A DNA stretch of 64,000 nt from an uncultured Elusimicrobiales bacterium (GCA_944324645.1 CALUXB010000001.1:62001-126000); one strand, 5' to 3'; counted from the stretch's first letter, positions 34,836 through 43,862 are shown. Made by a program: numbers and translations. Notes: generated by a model from the sequence alone, not told the origin.

Positions 34836-36351
34836 GAAATTAGCCGGCGCGCTGGCGTGCGCCGTAATGTTGTCAGGCTGTATGATGGGGCCGGACTATA
34901 AACGTCCGGAGATGGATTTGCCTTCTACCCAGCCGGGGGAAGATTTCAGCATTTTCCAAAACTATCAGTGGTGGGAAATGTTTGAAGACCCCCAGCTTAA
35001 TAAGCTGGAAATAGAAGCTCTTCTTTATAACCGCGACCTGCGCCAAGCCGTAGCCCGCGTAGACCAAGCCCGCGCAGCCGTTACCAGCGCGGTGGCGGAC
35101 CAACTGCCCACCATTGCCGCACAAGGCGGCAGCGGGCGTGCCGGTAACTATATTGGCTCTGGGCAAACGCTGAGCACCGGCACGGTGGTGGCCTCGTTTG
35201 AGTTGGATTTATGGGGTAAATACCGGCGGTTGAGTGAGGCAGCCCGCGCGGATTTGCTTTCCACTATGGCGGCTAAAGACACCGTGCTTTTGGCGCTGAC
35301 GGCGGAAGTGGCTTCCACTTATTTTACGCTTCGTACATTAGATGCCCAGCTGGAAATTGCCAATCGTACGCTGGAAACCCGCAAAGAAAGTGTGCGTATT
35401 TATACCAGCCGTTATAACGCTGGGTATGCTACGGAAGTAGATTTACGCCGTGTAGAAGCGGATATGTATGCAGTGGCTGCTACTGCCAAAACGCTGGAAC
35501 TTTCTGTAGCTACCACGGAGACAGCCCTTTCGGTGTTGGTGGGCCGCTCTCCACGGCAAATTGTGCAAGGATTGGGCCCGCGTGAAGGCCATTTGCGTGA
35601 CGCTGTGCTGATGCCCAATGTGCCTGCCGGCTTGCCGTCCCGCTTTTTGGCACGTCGTCCGGACGTGCGCAGTGCAGAAGGGCAGCTGATAGCCGCCAAT
35701 GCACGCATTGGGGCAGCGCGTGCGGCGTTCTTCCCGGATATTGCGTTGACGGGTGCCGCCGGTTACGCCAGCTACCAGTTAAATGAGCTTTTTCAGGGAC
35801 CCTCGGGTATGTGGGCTTTTGCCGGGCAGTTGGTCCAGCCGATTTTTGCCGGGGGCCGCATTCTGGCTCAAAACAAAGCTGCTAAAGCCCAGTATGAGGA
35901 GATGTTGGCCTCGTATGAAAAAACGATTCAGACGGCTTTTAAAGAAGCCTTGGACGCGCTGAACAGCAACCGGATGAATCGTGAAATTTTTGAAATTCGT
36001 TTGGCCCAAACCAAAGCTTTGCGCCGCGGTTATGAGTTGACCAAAAAACAAGAGGATGCGGGGTTAATTGGCACAATGGAATTGCTGGATGTGGAACGCA
36101 ATTTGTTGCAGTCGGAAATGGATTTGGCTACTGCGCGCCAGAACGAGCTGTTGGCTTTAGTCAGTCTCTCTAAAGCCTTTGGCGGCGGATGGGATGAAAA
36201 GTGCGGCTTTGGGCCTTTTGAGGCTCAGGTGGAATCCGAGAGAGCCGCTTTTGAACAGCAGCACGCCCAAGATAAGCTGGCCGCGACGCAAGCGACCGCC
36301 GCAGAACAAGAGATGCTTTCGGCGGATGCAGCTGTTGCAGAGAAAGAATAA
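34825..36351 (+). CDS. Outer-membrane efflux lipoprotein (OprM/NodT family)
   Basis: TolC-like exit channel of the pump. The start at 34825 (GGAGG at 34812-34816) overlaps the permease end by 11 bases and gives 508 residues. Lipobox LSGC follows a short signal peptide, then MGPDYKRP, which is characteristic of the family. Two repeats of outer-membrane efflux motifs are present, with TEVDLRRVEAD and RRPDVRSAEGQL. The C-terminal tail is Gln/Ala/Glu-rich and slightly longer than usual. A terminator ends the operon. Confidence 0.93.
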   Translation: MIFKKLAGALACAVMLSGCMMGPDYKRPEMDLPSTQPGEDFSIFQNYQWWEMFEDPQLNKLEIEALLYNRDLRQAVARVDQARAAVTSAVADQLPTIAAQGGSGRAGNYIGSGQTLSTGTVVASFELDLWGKYRRLSEAARADLLSTMAAKDTVLLALTAEVASTYFTLRTLDAQLEIANRTLETRKESVRIYTSRYNAGYATEVDLRRVEADMYAVAATAKTLELSVATTETALSVLVGRSPRQIVQGLGPREGHLRDAVLMPNVPAGLPSRFLARRPDVRSAEGQLIAANARIGAARAAFFPDIALTGAAGYASYQLNELFQGPSGMWAFAGQLVQPIFAGGRILAQNKAAKAQYEEMLASYEKTIQTAFKEALDALNSNRMNREIFEIRLAQTKALRRGYELTKKQEDAGLIGTMELLDVERNLLQSEMDLATARQNELLALVSLSKAFGGGWDEKCGFGPFEAQVESERAAFEQQHAQDKLAATQATAAEQEMLSADAAVAEKE

Positions 36352-36380
36352 AAACTTCTTAACTCATTGCCAAAATAAAT

Positions 36381-36410
36381 AAAAACGGCCCTATAGGCCG
36401 TTTTTATTTT
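36381..36410 (+). terminator. Intrinsic terminator of the RND operon
   Basis: AAAACGGCC / GGCCGTTTT with loop CTATA, followed by T-rich sequence. Confidence 0.85.
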
Positions 36411-36534
36411 GCGGTAAAACAGCATTTCCTATTTTTAGGCACAGGAAAAGGCCCAGAAATAGATAGGACTTTTTACCCTTGTATTGGCAGTATAAAGTTT
36501 GAATAATAAAATATATCTGCACAATAGGAGAATG

Positions 36535-37305
36535 ATGGTGAAAAAGAGAATAGTTTTTTTGTTTATAGTCTTGTGTTTGGGGCTTAGCAATATATGGGCT
36601 GCCCATCCCCCCGGTAGTCAAGTTATGCGCAAGCCGTTACTTTCCGCTGTGGAAGAAGCCATTGAAAACAGCCTGTTGAAAGTGGCCCGTACGAGTGTGG
36701 TGCAAATTGAACAGTATTGGGAAAACCAAGATGGTTCTATAACCCTCTCATTGTGCAAAGGAGTTTTGATTAATGAGGGCAAACAGCTGGTATCTCACAG
36801 CGCTTGTTTGCAGCGGCCTGGCAAGGCGGACGAGCAAGCGCGGGTCAGCAAGGTATTTTTACATTTTTCAAATGGTTATATTTATGGAAGTAATCAATTA
36901 AAACCCGTTTTGGCCAAGGCATTTATTTATTGGAGTGTGCCGGATTTAGGTTTCTTGGAAGATATAGAGCCTGCGGAGTTGTCTGTGTCGGATGGGGGCG
37001 GTGTGGTAGGGCAGTTTGGTTATGACTGGGATGGCGTGCGTAATGCTTCTTCTGAGCAGGAATTCGTATTTTTGGGCAAGCGGGGCTGGCATTTTGGCTC
37101 GTTTGTAAAGCAAACAGATGCCTTTACCTTAAAAAACGCTTTGCGTGAGCGACAGCTTGGAGAGCCGGTGTTTATAGGTAGACGGGTGATTGCTCTAAAC
37201 GGAGCCGGAGGAAAAGAAGGCTTCGGGTGGGGATATCCGTTCCACCGTCCAGTATTTATACCATTTACCAGCGATAACGGCGGGGAAATCTTACAAAATC
37301 TATAA
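36535..37305 (+). CDS. Exported trypsin-fold protein lacking the catalytic serine (predicted)
   Basis: 256 residues from the ATG at 36535; AGGAG ends four bases upstream (ATG at 36532 and GTG at 36538 are alternatives). A signal peptide ends near NIWAA. I read the rest as a degenerate chymotrypsin-like domain. GVLINEGKQLVSHSAC matches the usual histidine strand (His88), and PDLGFLED matches the aspartate strand (Asp137). The serine region RQLGEPVFIGRRVIALN lacks the GDSGG serine (Leu at about 208). This assignment rests on pattern reading only. It has its own terminator and no operon partners. Confidence 0.6.
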   Translation: MVKKRIVFLFIVLCLGLSNIWAAHPPGSQVMRKPLLSAVEEAIENSLLKVARTSVVQIEQYWENQDGSITLSLCKGVLINEGKQLVSHSACLQRPGKADEQARVSKVFLHFSNGYIYGSNQLKPVLAKAFIYWSVPDLGFLEDIEPAELSVSDGGGVVGQFGYDWDGVRNASSEQEFVFLGKRGWHFGSFVKQTDAFTLKNALRERQLGEPVFIGRRVIALNGAGGKEGFGWGYPFHRPVFIPFTSDNGGEILQNL

Positions 37306-37307
37306 AT

Positions 37308-37338
37308 AAAAACGGCCTTTAAAAGGCCGTTTTTTTAC
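37308..37338 (+). terminator. Intrinsic terminator before purB
   Basis: AAACGGCCTTT / AAAGGCCGTTT followed by a T-run. Confidence 0.85.
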
Positions 37339-37408
37339 GGAAGGGAATAAAGAAGAGGCAGGCAAAGCATTGCGTCCAAAGAAAAGGGAGTAGCATAGGG
37401 GAATTTGC

Positions 37409-37414
37409 TAAAAT
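37409..37414 (+). promoter_or_regulatory. Extended -10 promoter of purB-purA
   Basis: TG-C-TAAAAT, eight bases before the purB ATG, with no ribosome-binding site between. No clear PurR box. Confidence 0.55.
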
Positions 37415-37422
37415 AAAAAAGT

Positions 37423-38817
37423 ATGGAAACCTTTTTCGCCCTTAGCCCGCTGGACGGGCGTTATTCCAAACGGCTGGAAATGCTTAGAAAAGTGTGCGGT
37501 CCGGCTGCCTTTGCCTGTGCGCGTGTGCGTGCGGAGGCGGCTTGGCTGCTGACGCTGGACGGGTTGCATTTGCCCGGCTTTAAGCCGCTGTGCGCCAAAG
37601 AGAAAGCCTTGCTGGAAAATTTACCCCGCCTGAGTGAAACGGATTTGGATTTGCTGGAGAAGATAGAATTTCAGGGCGCCTGCGGCCGCCCGGCCACCAA
37701 TCATGACGTAAAAGCGGTGGAATATTTTATCGCAGACAAGTTAACCCAATACGGTTTTGCCGCGCGTTCCCGGTGGGTGCATTTCGCGCTGACCAGCGAA
37801 GATATAAACAGCCTGGCTTATGCGCAAATTTTATCGGCAGCGTTGGAAGAAGTAATTTTGCCCCTTTTGGAAGAGGTGCGCAGAGCTTTGCAGTTGCGCG
37901 CGCGCAAGTATGCGCGCGGCGTGATGTTGGCCCGTACGCACGGGCAGCCGGCGGTGCCGACTACGTTTGGCAAAGAACTCAAAGTGTTTGAAAGCCGCCT
38001 CTGCCGCCAGCTGCAGCAGCTTAAAAAACAGCAGATTTCCTGCAAAGCCGGCGGCGCAGTGGGCGCCTATAACGCCCATGTGGCGGCGTTTGCTGAGGTC
38101 AATTGGCCCCGCGCGGCGCAGCAGCTGGTGGCGCGGCTGAATAAAGGACGCAAAATAAAGCTTTTTATCAGCCCGGTTTCTACGCAAATAGACAACCGCG
38201 ACAGCTACGCCGAAACCTTTGATGCCCTGCGGCGCATTCATATTATTTTGCTGGGGCTGTGCCAAGATATGTGGCGTTATATTTCCGCCGGGCTGGTCAA
38301 ACAGCGTGTCAAAGCGGGGGAAGTAGGGTCCTCTACTATGCCGCAAAAAGTAAATCCGATAGATTTTGAAAATGCGGAAGGCAATTTGGGTTTGTCTAAT
38401 GCTTTGCTGGCTTTCCTGAGCGAGAAATTGCCCCTTTCGCGCCTGCAGCGGGATTTGTCTGACTCTACGGTATTGCGCAATATCCCGGTGGCGCTGGGGC
38501 ACAGCGTACTGGCCTGCCGCTCTTTGCTTAAAGGCCTGGCTAAGACGGATTTTGACGCCCGCGCCGCGCGTGCGGAGCTGGCGGCTCACCCGGAAGTGCT
38601 GGCGGAGGCTTACCAAACTGTTTTGCGGGCCTTAGGTGTAAGTGAAGCGTATGAGAAACTGAAAGCGCTCACGCGGGGGCGTGCTGTCACGGCGGCGGAC
38701 TTGGCACAATTTGTACAAAGTTTAGACCTAGATGAAAAAAATAAACAAAAACTGCTGGCTTTGCAGCCAAGCTCTTATATCGGGTTTGCTGTGGAGTTGG
38801 CGGGAGGGAAGAAATGA
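37423..38817 (+). CDS. purB: Adenylosuccinate lyase
   Basis: Acts twice in purine synthesis: it splits SAICAR and adenylosuccinate. 464 residues of the E. coli-like subclass (FALSPLDGRYSKRLEML start). Signature loop GSSTMPQKVNPIDFENAEGN with the catalytic Ser, HGQPAVPTTFGKEL and TSEDINSLAYA are intact. It overlaps purA by four bases (ATGA). The pair performs the two successive steps that turn IMP into AMP. The start codon follows an extended -10 box almost directly. Confidence 0.95.
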   Translation: METFFALSPLDGRYSKRLEMLRKVCGPAAFACARVRAEAAWLLTLDGLHLPGFKPLCAKEKALLENLPRLSETDLDLLEKIEFQGACGRPATNHDVKAVEYFIADKLTQYGFAARSRWVHFALTSEDINSLAYAQILSAALEEVILPLLEEVRRALQLRARKYARGVMLARTHGQPAVPTTFGKELKVFESRLCRQLQQLKKQQISCKAGGAVGAYNAHVAAFAEVNWPRAAQQLVARLNKGRKIKLFISPVSTQIDNRDSYAETFDALRRIHIILLGLCQDMWRYISAGLVKQRVKAGEVGSSTMPQKVNPIDFENAEGNLGLSNALLAFLSEKLPLSRLQRDLSDSTVLRNIPVALGHSVLACRSLLKGLAKTDFDARAARAELAAHPEVLAEAYQTVLRALGVSEAYEKLKALTRGRAVTAADLAQFVQSLDLDEKNKQKLLALQPSSYIGFAVELAGGKK

Positions 38818-39830
38818 TAGATATTGTATGCGGCGGCCAGGCCGGCGATGAAGGAAAAGGCAAGATTTCCGCTTATTTGTCTTACAAAGGGGATTATGAA
38901 TATTGTGTGCGCGTGGGCGGCCCCAACGCGGGACATACGGTAGTGGCGGACGGAAAGTCCTACACGCTTAAAAATATTCCGTCGGGCTTTTTAAACCCCG
39001 CCACCAAGCTGGTTTTGGGCGCAGGGGCCTATACCAAAACGGAATGGCTGCTCAAAGAAGTAGAGCTGACGGGCACGGCAGACCGCTTGATTATTGACCC
39101 GTATGCCGTATTAATTACCGATGAAGAAACCGCCGCGGAAAAAGGTGCCAGCCACTTTATGCAGCATATCGGCAGCGTGGGCACCGGGTTGGGGCAGGCG
39201 GTTAAAGACCGCATTGAACGCCGCGCCGTCAAATTTGCCAAAGACGAGCCGCTGCTTAAAGAATTTATTCAAGACGTACCGGAGCTGTTAAACAGCGCTT
39301 TAGATAAAGGGGAGCATATTTTGCTGGAAGGAACACAGGGGATTAAACTTTCTTTGCTGCACGGGGAATATCCGTTTGTCACTTCGCGCGATACAACGGC
39401 CTCTACTTTCTTGGGCGAAGCCGGTTTGGGCCCCAAGAGCGTGCGGGATGTATATGTGGTGTTTAAACCGTATATTACGCGTGTAGGGCCCGGTCCGCTG
39501 GAAAAAGAGATGACCGATGAGAAAGATTTGGAAGTGTATCACACCAAAGGGCACGAAATCGGCAGTGTCAGCAAACGGCTGCGCCGCGTGGGAGCGTTTG
39601 AAAAGCGCTCTGCTTCGCGTGCGATTATGATTAACAACGCCACCAAAATCGCCATTACGCATATTGATATGTTTGAAGGCAATGACCATATCAAAAGTTA
39701 TGCTGATTTCACGCCGCAGGCCCAGGAATTTTTGGAAAGCATACGTGAGCTTTCGCGCCAGGTGTATCCGCATCCGAAGCTGGCCCTTATTTCCACCGGC
39801 CCGGATATGGAAGACACGTTGGTATTATAA
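38814..39830 (+). CDS. purA: Adenylosuccinate synthetase, short form
   Basis: Makes adenylosuccinate from IMP, GTP and aspartate. The 338 residues are about 90 fewer than standard bacterial PurA (around 430) and close to archaeal PurA and to the phage PurZ family. The catalytic Asp is kept in GGQAGDEGKGK, where PurZ enzymes carry a change, so I call it PurA. The general-base His is in GPNAGHTV. EGTQGIKLSLLHGEYPFVTSRDTTAS matches the IMP loop in shortened form. It is co-transcribed with purB. A terminator follows. Confidence 0.88.
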   Translation: MIDIVCGGQAGDEGKGKISAYLSYKGDYEYCVRVGGPNAGHTVVADGKSYTLKNIPSGFLNPATKLVLGAGAYTKTEWLLKEVELTGTADRLIIDPYAVLITDEETAAEKGASHFMQHIGSVGTGLGQAVKDRIERRAVKFAKDEPLLKEFIQDVPELLNSALDKGEHILLEGTQGIKLSLLHGEYPFVTSRDTTASTFLGEAGLGPKSVRDVYVVFKPYITRVGPGPLEKEMTDEKDLEVYHTKGHEIGSVSKRLRRVGAFEKRSASRAIMINNATKIAITHIDMFEGNDHIKSYADFTPQAQEFLESIRELSRQVYPHPKLALISTGPDMEDTLVL

Positions 39831-39834
39831 TTTA

Positions 39835-39860
39835 GACCCCCGCCTGGCGGGGGTTTGTTT
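39835..39860 (+). terminator. Intrinsic terminator after purA
   Basis: ACCCCCGCC / GGCGGGGGT stem, short loop, then TTGTTTT. Confidence 0.85.
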
Positions 39861-39903
39861 TGGTAGAGCCGACCGGTGTGAAAAAGCCGAGAGGGGGGGA
39901 GAA

Positions 39904-40503
39904 ATGAAAGATATTGTTTTTGATTTTGGCGGGGTGCTGGTGGACTGGAACCCCCGGTATTTGTACCGCAAAGTCTTTGCAACAGAAGAAGAAATGGAGT
40001 GGTTTTTAAGTCAAGTTTGCACTGCACAGTGGAATGAACAACTGGATGCTGGCCGTCCGTTTGAAGAGGCAATAGCTTCCCTGCAGGAGAAATATCCGGC
40101 TTACCGCACCCAAATAGCCGATTATTATGCCCGTTGGGACGAAATGATGGCCGGTGCTGTGCCGGGCACGGCTGATATCGTGCGCGAGCTGAAAGACAAG
40201 GGCTTCCGGGTGTATGGTCTAAGCAACTGGTCGGCGCAGACTTTTCCGCTGGCGCAAAAACGTTTTCCGGTATTTAGCTGGCTGGACGGACGGGTGTTAT
40301 CCGGCGAAGAAAAAATAAATAAGCCGGAAGCAGAAATCTTCCGCCGTTTGCTGAGGCGTTTTTCTCTGAAGGCGGAAAATTGTATATTTATAGACGATAA
40401 TTTGCAAAATATTGCCGCGGCGCGCAAACTGGGTTTTGAAACGATACCCTTTGAGGGAGCCGACTCCTTAAGAAAGGCGCTGATCCACAGCGGAGTCTTG
40501 TAA
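39904..40503 (+). CDS. HAD-family phosphatase, YihX-like
   Basis: 199 residues. Motif I is DFGGVLVDWNP, typical of the subfamily that includes alpha-glucose-1-phosphate phosphatase YihX and epoxide hydrolase N-terminal domains. GLSNWSAQTF is motif II, KPEAEIF carries the Lys, and FIDDNLQNI is motif IV. GAGAGGGGGGAGAA before the ATG is a strong ribosome-binding site. Substrate not predictable. A terminator pair at about 40646 and 40712 separates it from the opposing gene. Confidence 0.87.
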   Translation: MKDIVFDFGGVLVDWNPRYLYRKVFATEEEMEWFLSQVCTAQWNEQLDAGRPFEEAIASLQEKYPAYRTQIADYYARWDEMMAGAVPGTADIVRELKDKGFRVYGLSNWSAQTFPLAQKRFPVFSWLDGRVLSGEEKINKPEAEIFRRLLRRFSLKAENCIFIDDNLQNIAAARKLGFETIPFEGADSLRKALIHSGVL

Positions 40504-40645
40504 GCAGGGGAAAAGAGAATTGTCGTACCATTTTGCCCCCGCTGTCCGTATAGCCAGGCGGTATAAGCAACTAAGCAACAAACAAAAATTTCCCTAAGCC
40601 GCTTAGCAGCCGTATCATGCGCTGCGGCGCAAAAAGAGTTTGAAT

Positions 40646-40674
40646 AAAAACCCAGGCTTTGGCCTGGGTTTTTA
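40646..40674 (+). terminator. Intrinsic terminator downstream of the YihX-like gene
   Basis: AAAAACCCAGGC / GCCTGGGTTTTT with loop TTTG, about 145 bases after the stop. The 242-base gap before 40746 holds nothing else that I can identify. Confidence 0.75.
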
Positions 40675-40711
40675 ATTTTAAAGAAAGAAGATAGTAAGCT
40701 AAAATCAAATC

Positions 40712-40739
40712 GCCCGGAGTGATTGTGTTTGCCCCGGGC
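40712..40739 (-). terminator. Terminator of the CNNM-family gene
   Basis: GCCCGG / CCGGGC stem on the minus strand, followed by a loose T-rich tract, directly after the stop at 40746. Confidence 0.55.
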
Positions 40740-40745
40740 GCGCTT

Positions 40746-42041
40746 TTAAATTTTTGTAACCAACGTTTCCATGAGTTTGTGGCGGCGGAATTTGCGCGCG
40801 GCCATACGCAGGCCTTCAGCGGTAACGGCTTCGCTGGGGGTTAATTCGTGCCCCGCTTTTTGGGCTGCCCATTGCGCTGCGCTGATACCGGGGGCTAAAT
40901 CCTGTGGAACAGGCAGATTTAACTGGGCAAAAACCTCTGCCATTGGTGCGGTGGAGCTGACAAGCAAGGCGTCGCCAAATGGGCGGATATAAGAAGGGAA
41001 GAAGTCGTACTCATCTTCAATTTCTCCCACCATTTCTTCAAAGATGTCTTCTAAGGTTAAAATGCCGGTAATTTTGTCATCATCAGTTACTAAACAAATG
41101 TGCTGGCGGGATTTCATCATTTTTTCCAAGGCGGAAGAAATAATGGTATCTTCATCTAGGCGCATCATCGGGCGCAGAATAGAGCGGGTAGTCGGGGCTA
41201 CCCCTTGCGCGGCGGTTTTGGTGGCGGCAAAGATGTCTTTAAAATTTAAATAACCGATAATGCTTTGTGGGTCGTCTGCATCCTCGCGCACGGGGAAGCG
41301 GGTGTGCATATCCAGATGGGCTTTGATAAAAGTGTCTGCAATAGAGTCATTGGCATAGAGCGTATAAACCTGCTCCAGAGGCACTTGGATTTCTTTGATT
41401 TTACGCACACAGAACATCGCACTTGAGAGCACGATTTTTTCTTCCGCTTTGCCAAATAGACGCGAAGAAGAAGCAATAGACACCGCGGCCCGCAGGTCCG
41501 CCATAGCGGCTTTTTGTGCGGCCTTAGGGTCGGTGTTTTTGCGCACGGTTTTTTTGGTCAGCATGTTTACGATAGCTTCCATCACGCGCACAATGGGGTA
41601 AAGAATGCGGTAGAGATGGCGCATCATGGGAGAGAAAGAAAGCACCACCCATTCTTTGTTTTTAAGGGCAAAGGTTTTGGGGGTAAGTTCTGCAAAAACG
41701 ATGGTAACAAAGCTCAGCGGAAGCACCACGATAATAACGGCTAAGGCATTGGCTAAGCGCAGCGGAATGCGGAAGTTTTCCTGCATCCACGGGGCAAACC
41801 ATTCATCAGCTCCCGCCCCGCCCACGGCGGCCGCCACGGCGCCCACCAGCGTAATGCCGATTTGAATGGTGGCCAGGCTGCCTTCCATATGGTCTTTCAT
41901 GTACAATGCACTTTCCGCACCGCGTTTCTTTTCCTGCGCAAGGATAGAAAGCTTCGTGCGGGAAGCGGACGCCAGGGCCATTTCATAAGCGGCCAGCAAG
42001 GCGTTTAGGGCTAACATTAAAATAATAATGACTATACTCAT
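40746..42041 (-). CDS. CNNM/CorC-family membrane protein with CBS pair
   Basis: Probably magnesium/cobalt export or sensing ('hemolysin C family'). From 42041 it has 431 residues. An N-terminal CNNM (DUF21) membrane domain has four hydrophobic segments in about 1-160 and NALLAAYEMALASASRTKL. Two CBS motifs lie in about 210-330 (PVREDADDPQSIIGYL, DDDKITGILTLEDIFEEMVGEIEDEYD), then a CorC_HlyC domain. The start codon lies nine bases from an extended -10 box and has no ribosome-binding site. An upstream extension to 42122 is proline- and histidine-rich and not credible. Confidence 0.9.
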   Translation of the reverse strand: MSIVIIILMLALNALLAAYEMALASASRTKLSILAQEKKRGAESALYMKDHMEGSLATIQIGITLVGAVAAAVGGAGADEWFAPWMQENFRIPLRLANALAVIIVVLPLSFVTIVFAELTPKTFALKNKEWVVLSFSPMMRHLYRILYPIVRVMEAIVNMLTKKTVRKNTDPKAAQKAAMADLRAAVSIASSSRLFGKAEEKIVLSSAMFCVRKIKEIQVPLEQVYTLYANDSIADTFIKAHLDMHTRFPVREDADDPQSIIGYLNFKDIFAATKTAAQGVAPTTRSILRPMMRLDEDTIISSALEKMMKSRQHICLVTDDDKITGILTLEDIFEEMVGEIEDEYDFFPSYIRPFGDALLVSSTAPMAEVFAQLNLPVPQDLAPGISAAQWAAQKAGHELTPSEAVTAEGLRMAARKFRRHKLMETLVTKI

Positions 42042-42050
42042 GTAAGGCAA

Positions 42051-42056
42051 AGTATA
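42051..42056 (-). promoter_or_regulatory. Extended -10 box adjacent to the CNNM start
   Basis: TG-C-TATACT on the minus strand, nine bases before the ATG. Confidence 0.6.
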
Positions 42057-42114
42057 GCAAATCGTCGGGCGGTGTTTCAAAAACGGAACCCTGTGTTTTG
42101 GCTGCTTGGGACAA

Positions 42115-42143
42115 AAAAACACCGGACGTCGGTCCGGTGTTTA
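42115..42143 (-). terminator. Intrinsic terminator after the GNAT gene
   Basis: AACACCGGAC / GTCCGGTGTT with loop GTCG; A and T runs on both sides. It lies just past the stop at 42149. Confidence 0.8.
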
Positions 42144-42148
42144 AATGT

Positions 42149-42769
42149 TTAAGAAAAAACGCTTTTTCTGTTAAAAAGCGGCTTTATATAGCGCAGCATT
42201 TTTTGCGCCTGCGGCATACGGGCGTGCAATGTGCGGTACGCCTGGCGTATGGCGCCCAATACAGCGTGGTCCGGCAGGGAATGTATGCCTTGTTTAAAAG
42301 GCAGGAAATACAAATCCATTTCCACGGACGGCTTTGTGGGCTGCGGGCAGAAATACTGCACGTTTAACGCAAAGGCCCCTTTTCGGGTATAAAAAGCTAC
42401 CCTGCGCTGAGCGTTTTTATCCTCTTGCATAGGCTTTTCCAATTCTAAAAAACAGCCTTTGCAGCCGGGATATTTCTCTTTTAACAGGCGCAGCATTTTG
42501 CCGCCAAGCCCGCGGTTGTGGTACGGGCGCAGTACGGCAATGTATTCCAGCCATGCTACTCTGTTTAAAGTGTCAAGCCAAACAAGCATGTACCCTACGG
42601 TTCGCCTTTTGCCTTGCGAATTTTCCTTCACCAGCCAGATATGGTACTGCGTCTGGCGGCGAAGTGTAAGGAATGTTTCTTTGGCCTTTATTTCCATGTA
42701 CGGAAATTGCTTTTGCATATCTTCATACACGGCGCAGAAATTGGCTTGATTTGCTTTGAATAAATACAT
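42149..42769 (-). CDS. GNAT-family N-acetyltransferase
   Basis: 206 residues from 42769; CAGGAGG is a near-perfect ribosome-binding site. The acetyl-CoA binding motif is in VLRPYHNRGLGGKMLRLL, preceded by the beta-strand LEYIAV. A following FYTRKGAFALN block is the usual GNAT beta6-beta7 zone. The C-terminal 40 residues are basic. Target (protein, antibiotic or metabolite) unknown. The transcript seems to start at an extended -10 (42888-42893), giving a long leader of about 110 bases without obvious structure. Confidence 0.82.
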   Translation of the reverse strand: MYLFKANQANFCAVYEDMQKQFPYMEIKAKETFLTLRRQTQYHIWLVKENSQGKRRTVGYMLVWLDTLNRVAWLEYIAVLRPYHNRGLGGKMLRLLKEKYPGCKGCFLELEKPMQEDKNAQRRVAFYTRKGAFALNVQYFCPQPTKPSVEMDLYFLPFKQGIHSLPDHAVLGAIRQAYRTLHARMPQAQKMLRYIKPLFNRKSVFS

Positions 42770-42887
42770 AATACACCTCCTGAGCAAGCCAGCTCTCTTT
42801 GTCGCGAAATTGTCAAGGAACGGTAAACAAAGGTTTTACGGTCCGGCGGGTTGTGAAAGGGAAGAAGCAGTTAGTTCCCCTAACTTT

Positions 42888-42893
42888 ATTATA
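42888..42893 (-). promoter_or_regulatory. Extended -10 promoter of the GNAT gene
   Basis: TG-C-TATAAT on the minus strand, a perfect extended -10. Confidence 0.6.
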
Positions 42894-42920
42894 GCAGAGG
42901 CTTTTGAAAAAGGCAAATTT

Positions 42921-42946
42921 TACCCCGCCCTTTGCGGGGCGGGGTA
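42921..42946 (-). terminator. Hairpin after the thioesterase gene
   Basis: ACCCCGCCC / GGGCGGGGT stem just past the stop at 42951. The T-tract is imperfect. Confidence 0.5.
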
Positions 42947-42950
42947 AGTG

Positions 42951-43670
42951 TTATTGCCAGAAGGTGATTACGTGTGCGGCTTCTTTGCCGTCTGAACGGC
43001 GCTTAAGCACGTGCTGATAAATTTGCGGTGTTTCGGCGTAGGCAAACGCGTCTAACACTTCGCCTGCGCGGCATTCGTTTTTAAAGTTTATCAGCAGTTT
43101 GTGCAACTCTTTGCCCTGGGGAGCGCTTTCCAGCGCCCAGGCGGCGTAATGGGTGTTGTTGACGTGCCCGTTTAAATCCAAATCTTCCCGCCGCACCGGG
43201 ATAAGGACGCGGCCTTTTTCTTCCGCTCCTTCTGGTATGGGGCGTTTGAAATTTTCTTCTTCCATCACATAGACAGGCTGTGCCGGATTGAGGGCCAAGA
43301 GCTCTGCCGGACTTTTGGTAATGCGGCGTTTGACCGTGTCTATTAAAGCCCACCAGCTGCTGCCGCGGGCCAAAGCCTGGCCCTGCTGGCCGGTAATTTC
43401 AAATTCCCTGCGGCTTAAAATTTTGTCTGAAAAAGCGTGCCAAGTCTTAATGGAAATAGTTTGCTTAGCAATATGTTGCGCCAGCATTTCCAGCTGCATA
43501 TGGGTCAGCACCCAGGAAAGATTATTTTTTTGCAATTGTTCCCAGCCAAAAGCAAAGGAAGCGGCGTCCAAAGCGGCGGCCTCCTGGAAACAGCGCAGCA
43601 GGGTTACCGGGCCGATGTGGGCCTGGGTGTCCAGCTCGTCATATCTTATTTCAAACGGTTTTGTAAGCAT
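42951..43670 (-). CDS. Acyl-ACP thioesterase
   Basis: Releases fatty acids from acyl carrier protein. 239 residues from 43670 with AGAGAGG upstream. Two tandem hot-dog domains of the FatA/FatB-like bacterial family: the first begins FEIRYDELDTQAH, and the second carries the catalytic block LDLNGHVNNTHYAAWALE. Gut and plant-associated anaerobes often use such enzymes to tune lipid supply. It is preceded by TG-C-TATGAT, an extended -10 box about 16 bases from the ATG. Not in an operon. Confidence 0.9.
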   Translation of the reverse strand: MLTKPFEIRYDELDTQAHIGPVTLLRCFQEAAALDAASFAFGWEQLQKNNLSWVLTHMQLEMLAQHIAKQTISIKTWHAFSDKILSRREFEITGQQGQALARGSSWWALIDTVKRRITKSPAELLALNPAQPVYVMEEENFKRPIPEGAEEKGRVLIPVRREDLDLNGHVNNTHYAAWALESAPQGKELHKLLINFKNECRAGEVLDAFAYAETPQIYQHVLKRRSDGKEAAHVITFWQ

Positions 43671-43842
43671 AAATACCTCTCTAGTTATCATAGCAAAGAA
43701 ACAGGTGCTTTCGGCCCTGTTTTAAGTGTAAAGGGGTGTGAGAAAAAGACAGAGCTCCTTTCTTGCGCAGACCCGGCCCGGCAAAAGATTTTTCTAAATG
43801 TTTAAAAGAGGCGGCTCCGGATTTGCACCCAGGGCGGTTTGG

Positions 43843-43848
43843 TATAAT
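43843..43848 (+). promoter_or_regulatory. Extended -10 promoter of copA
   Basis: TG-G-TATAAT, 14 bases before the copA ATG. No CueR-type or CopY operator is evident. Confidence 0.6.
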
Positions 43849-43862
43849 AAAGGCGGGGGATT

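Noticed and set aside
42042..42122. N-terminal extension of the CNNM gene
   Set aside because: Pro/His/Cys-rich sequence without family similarity and overlapping the -10 box.
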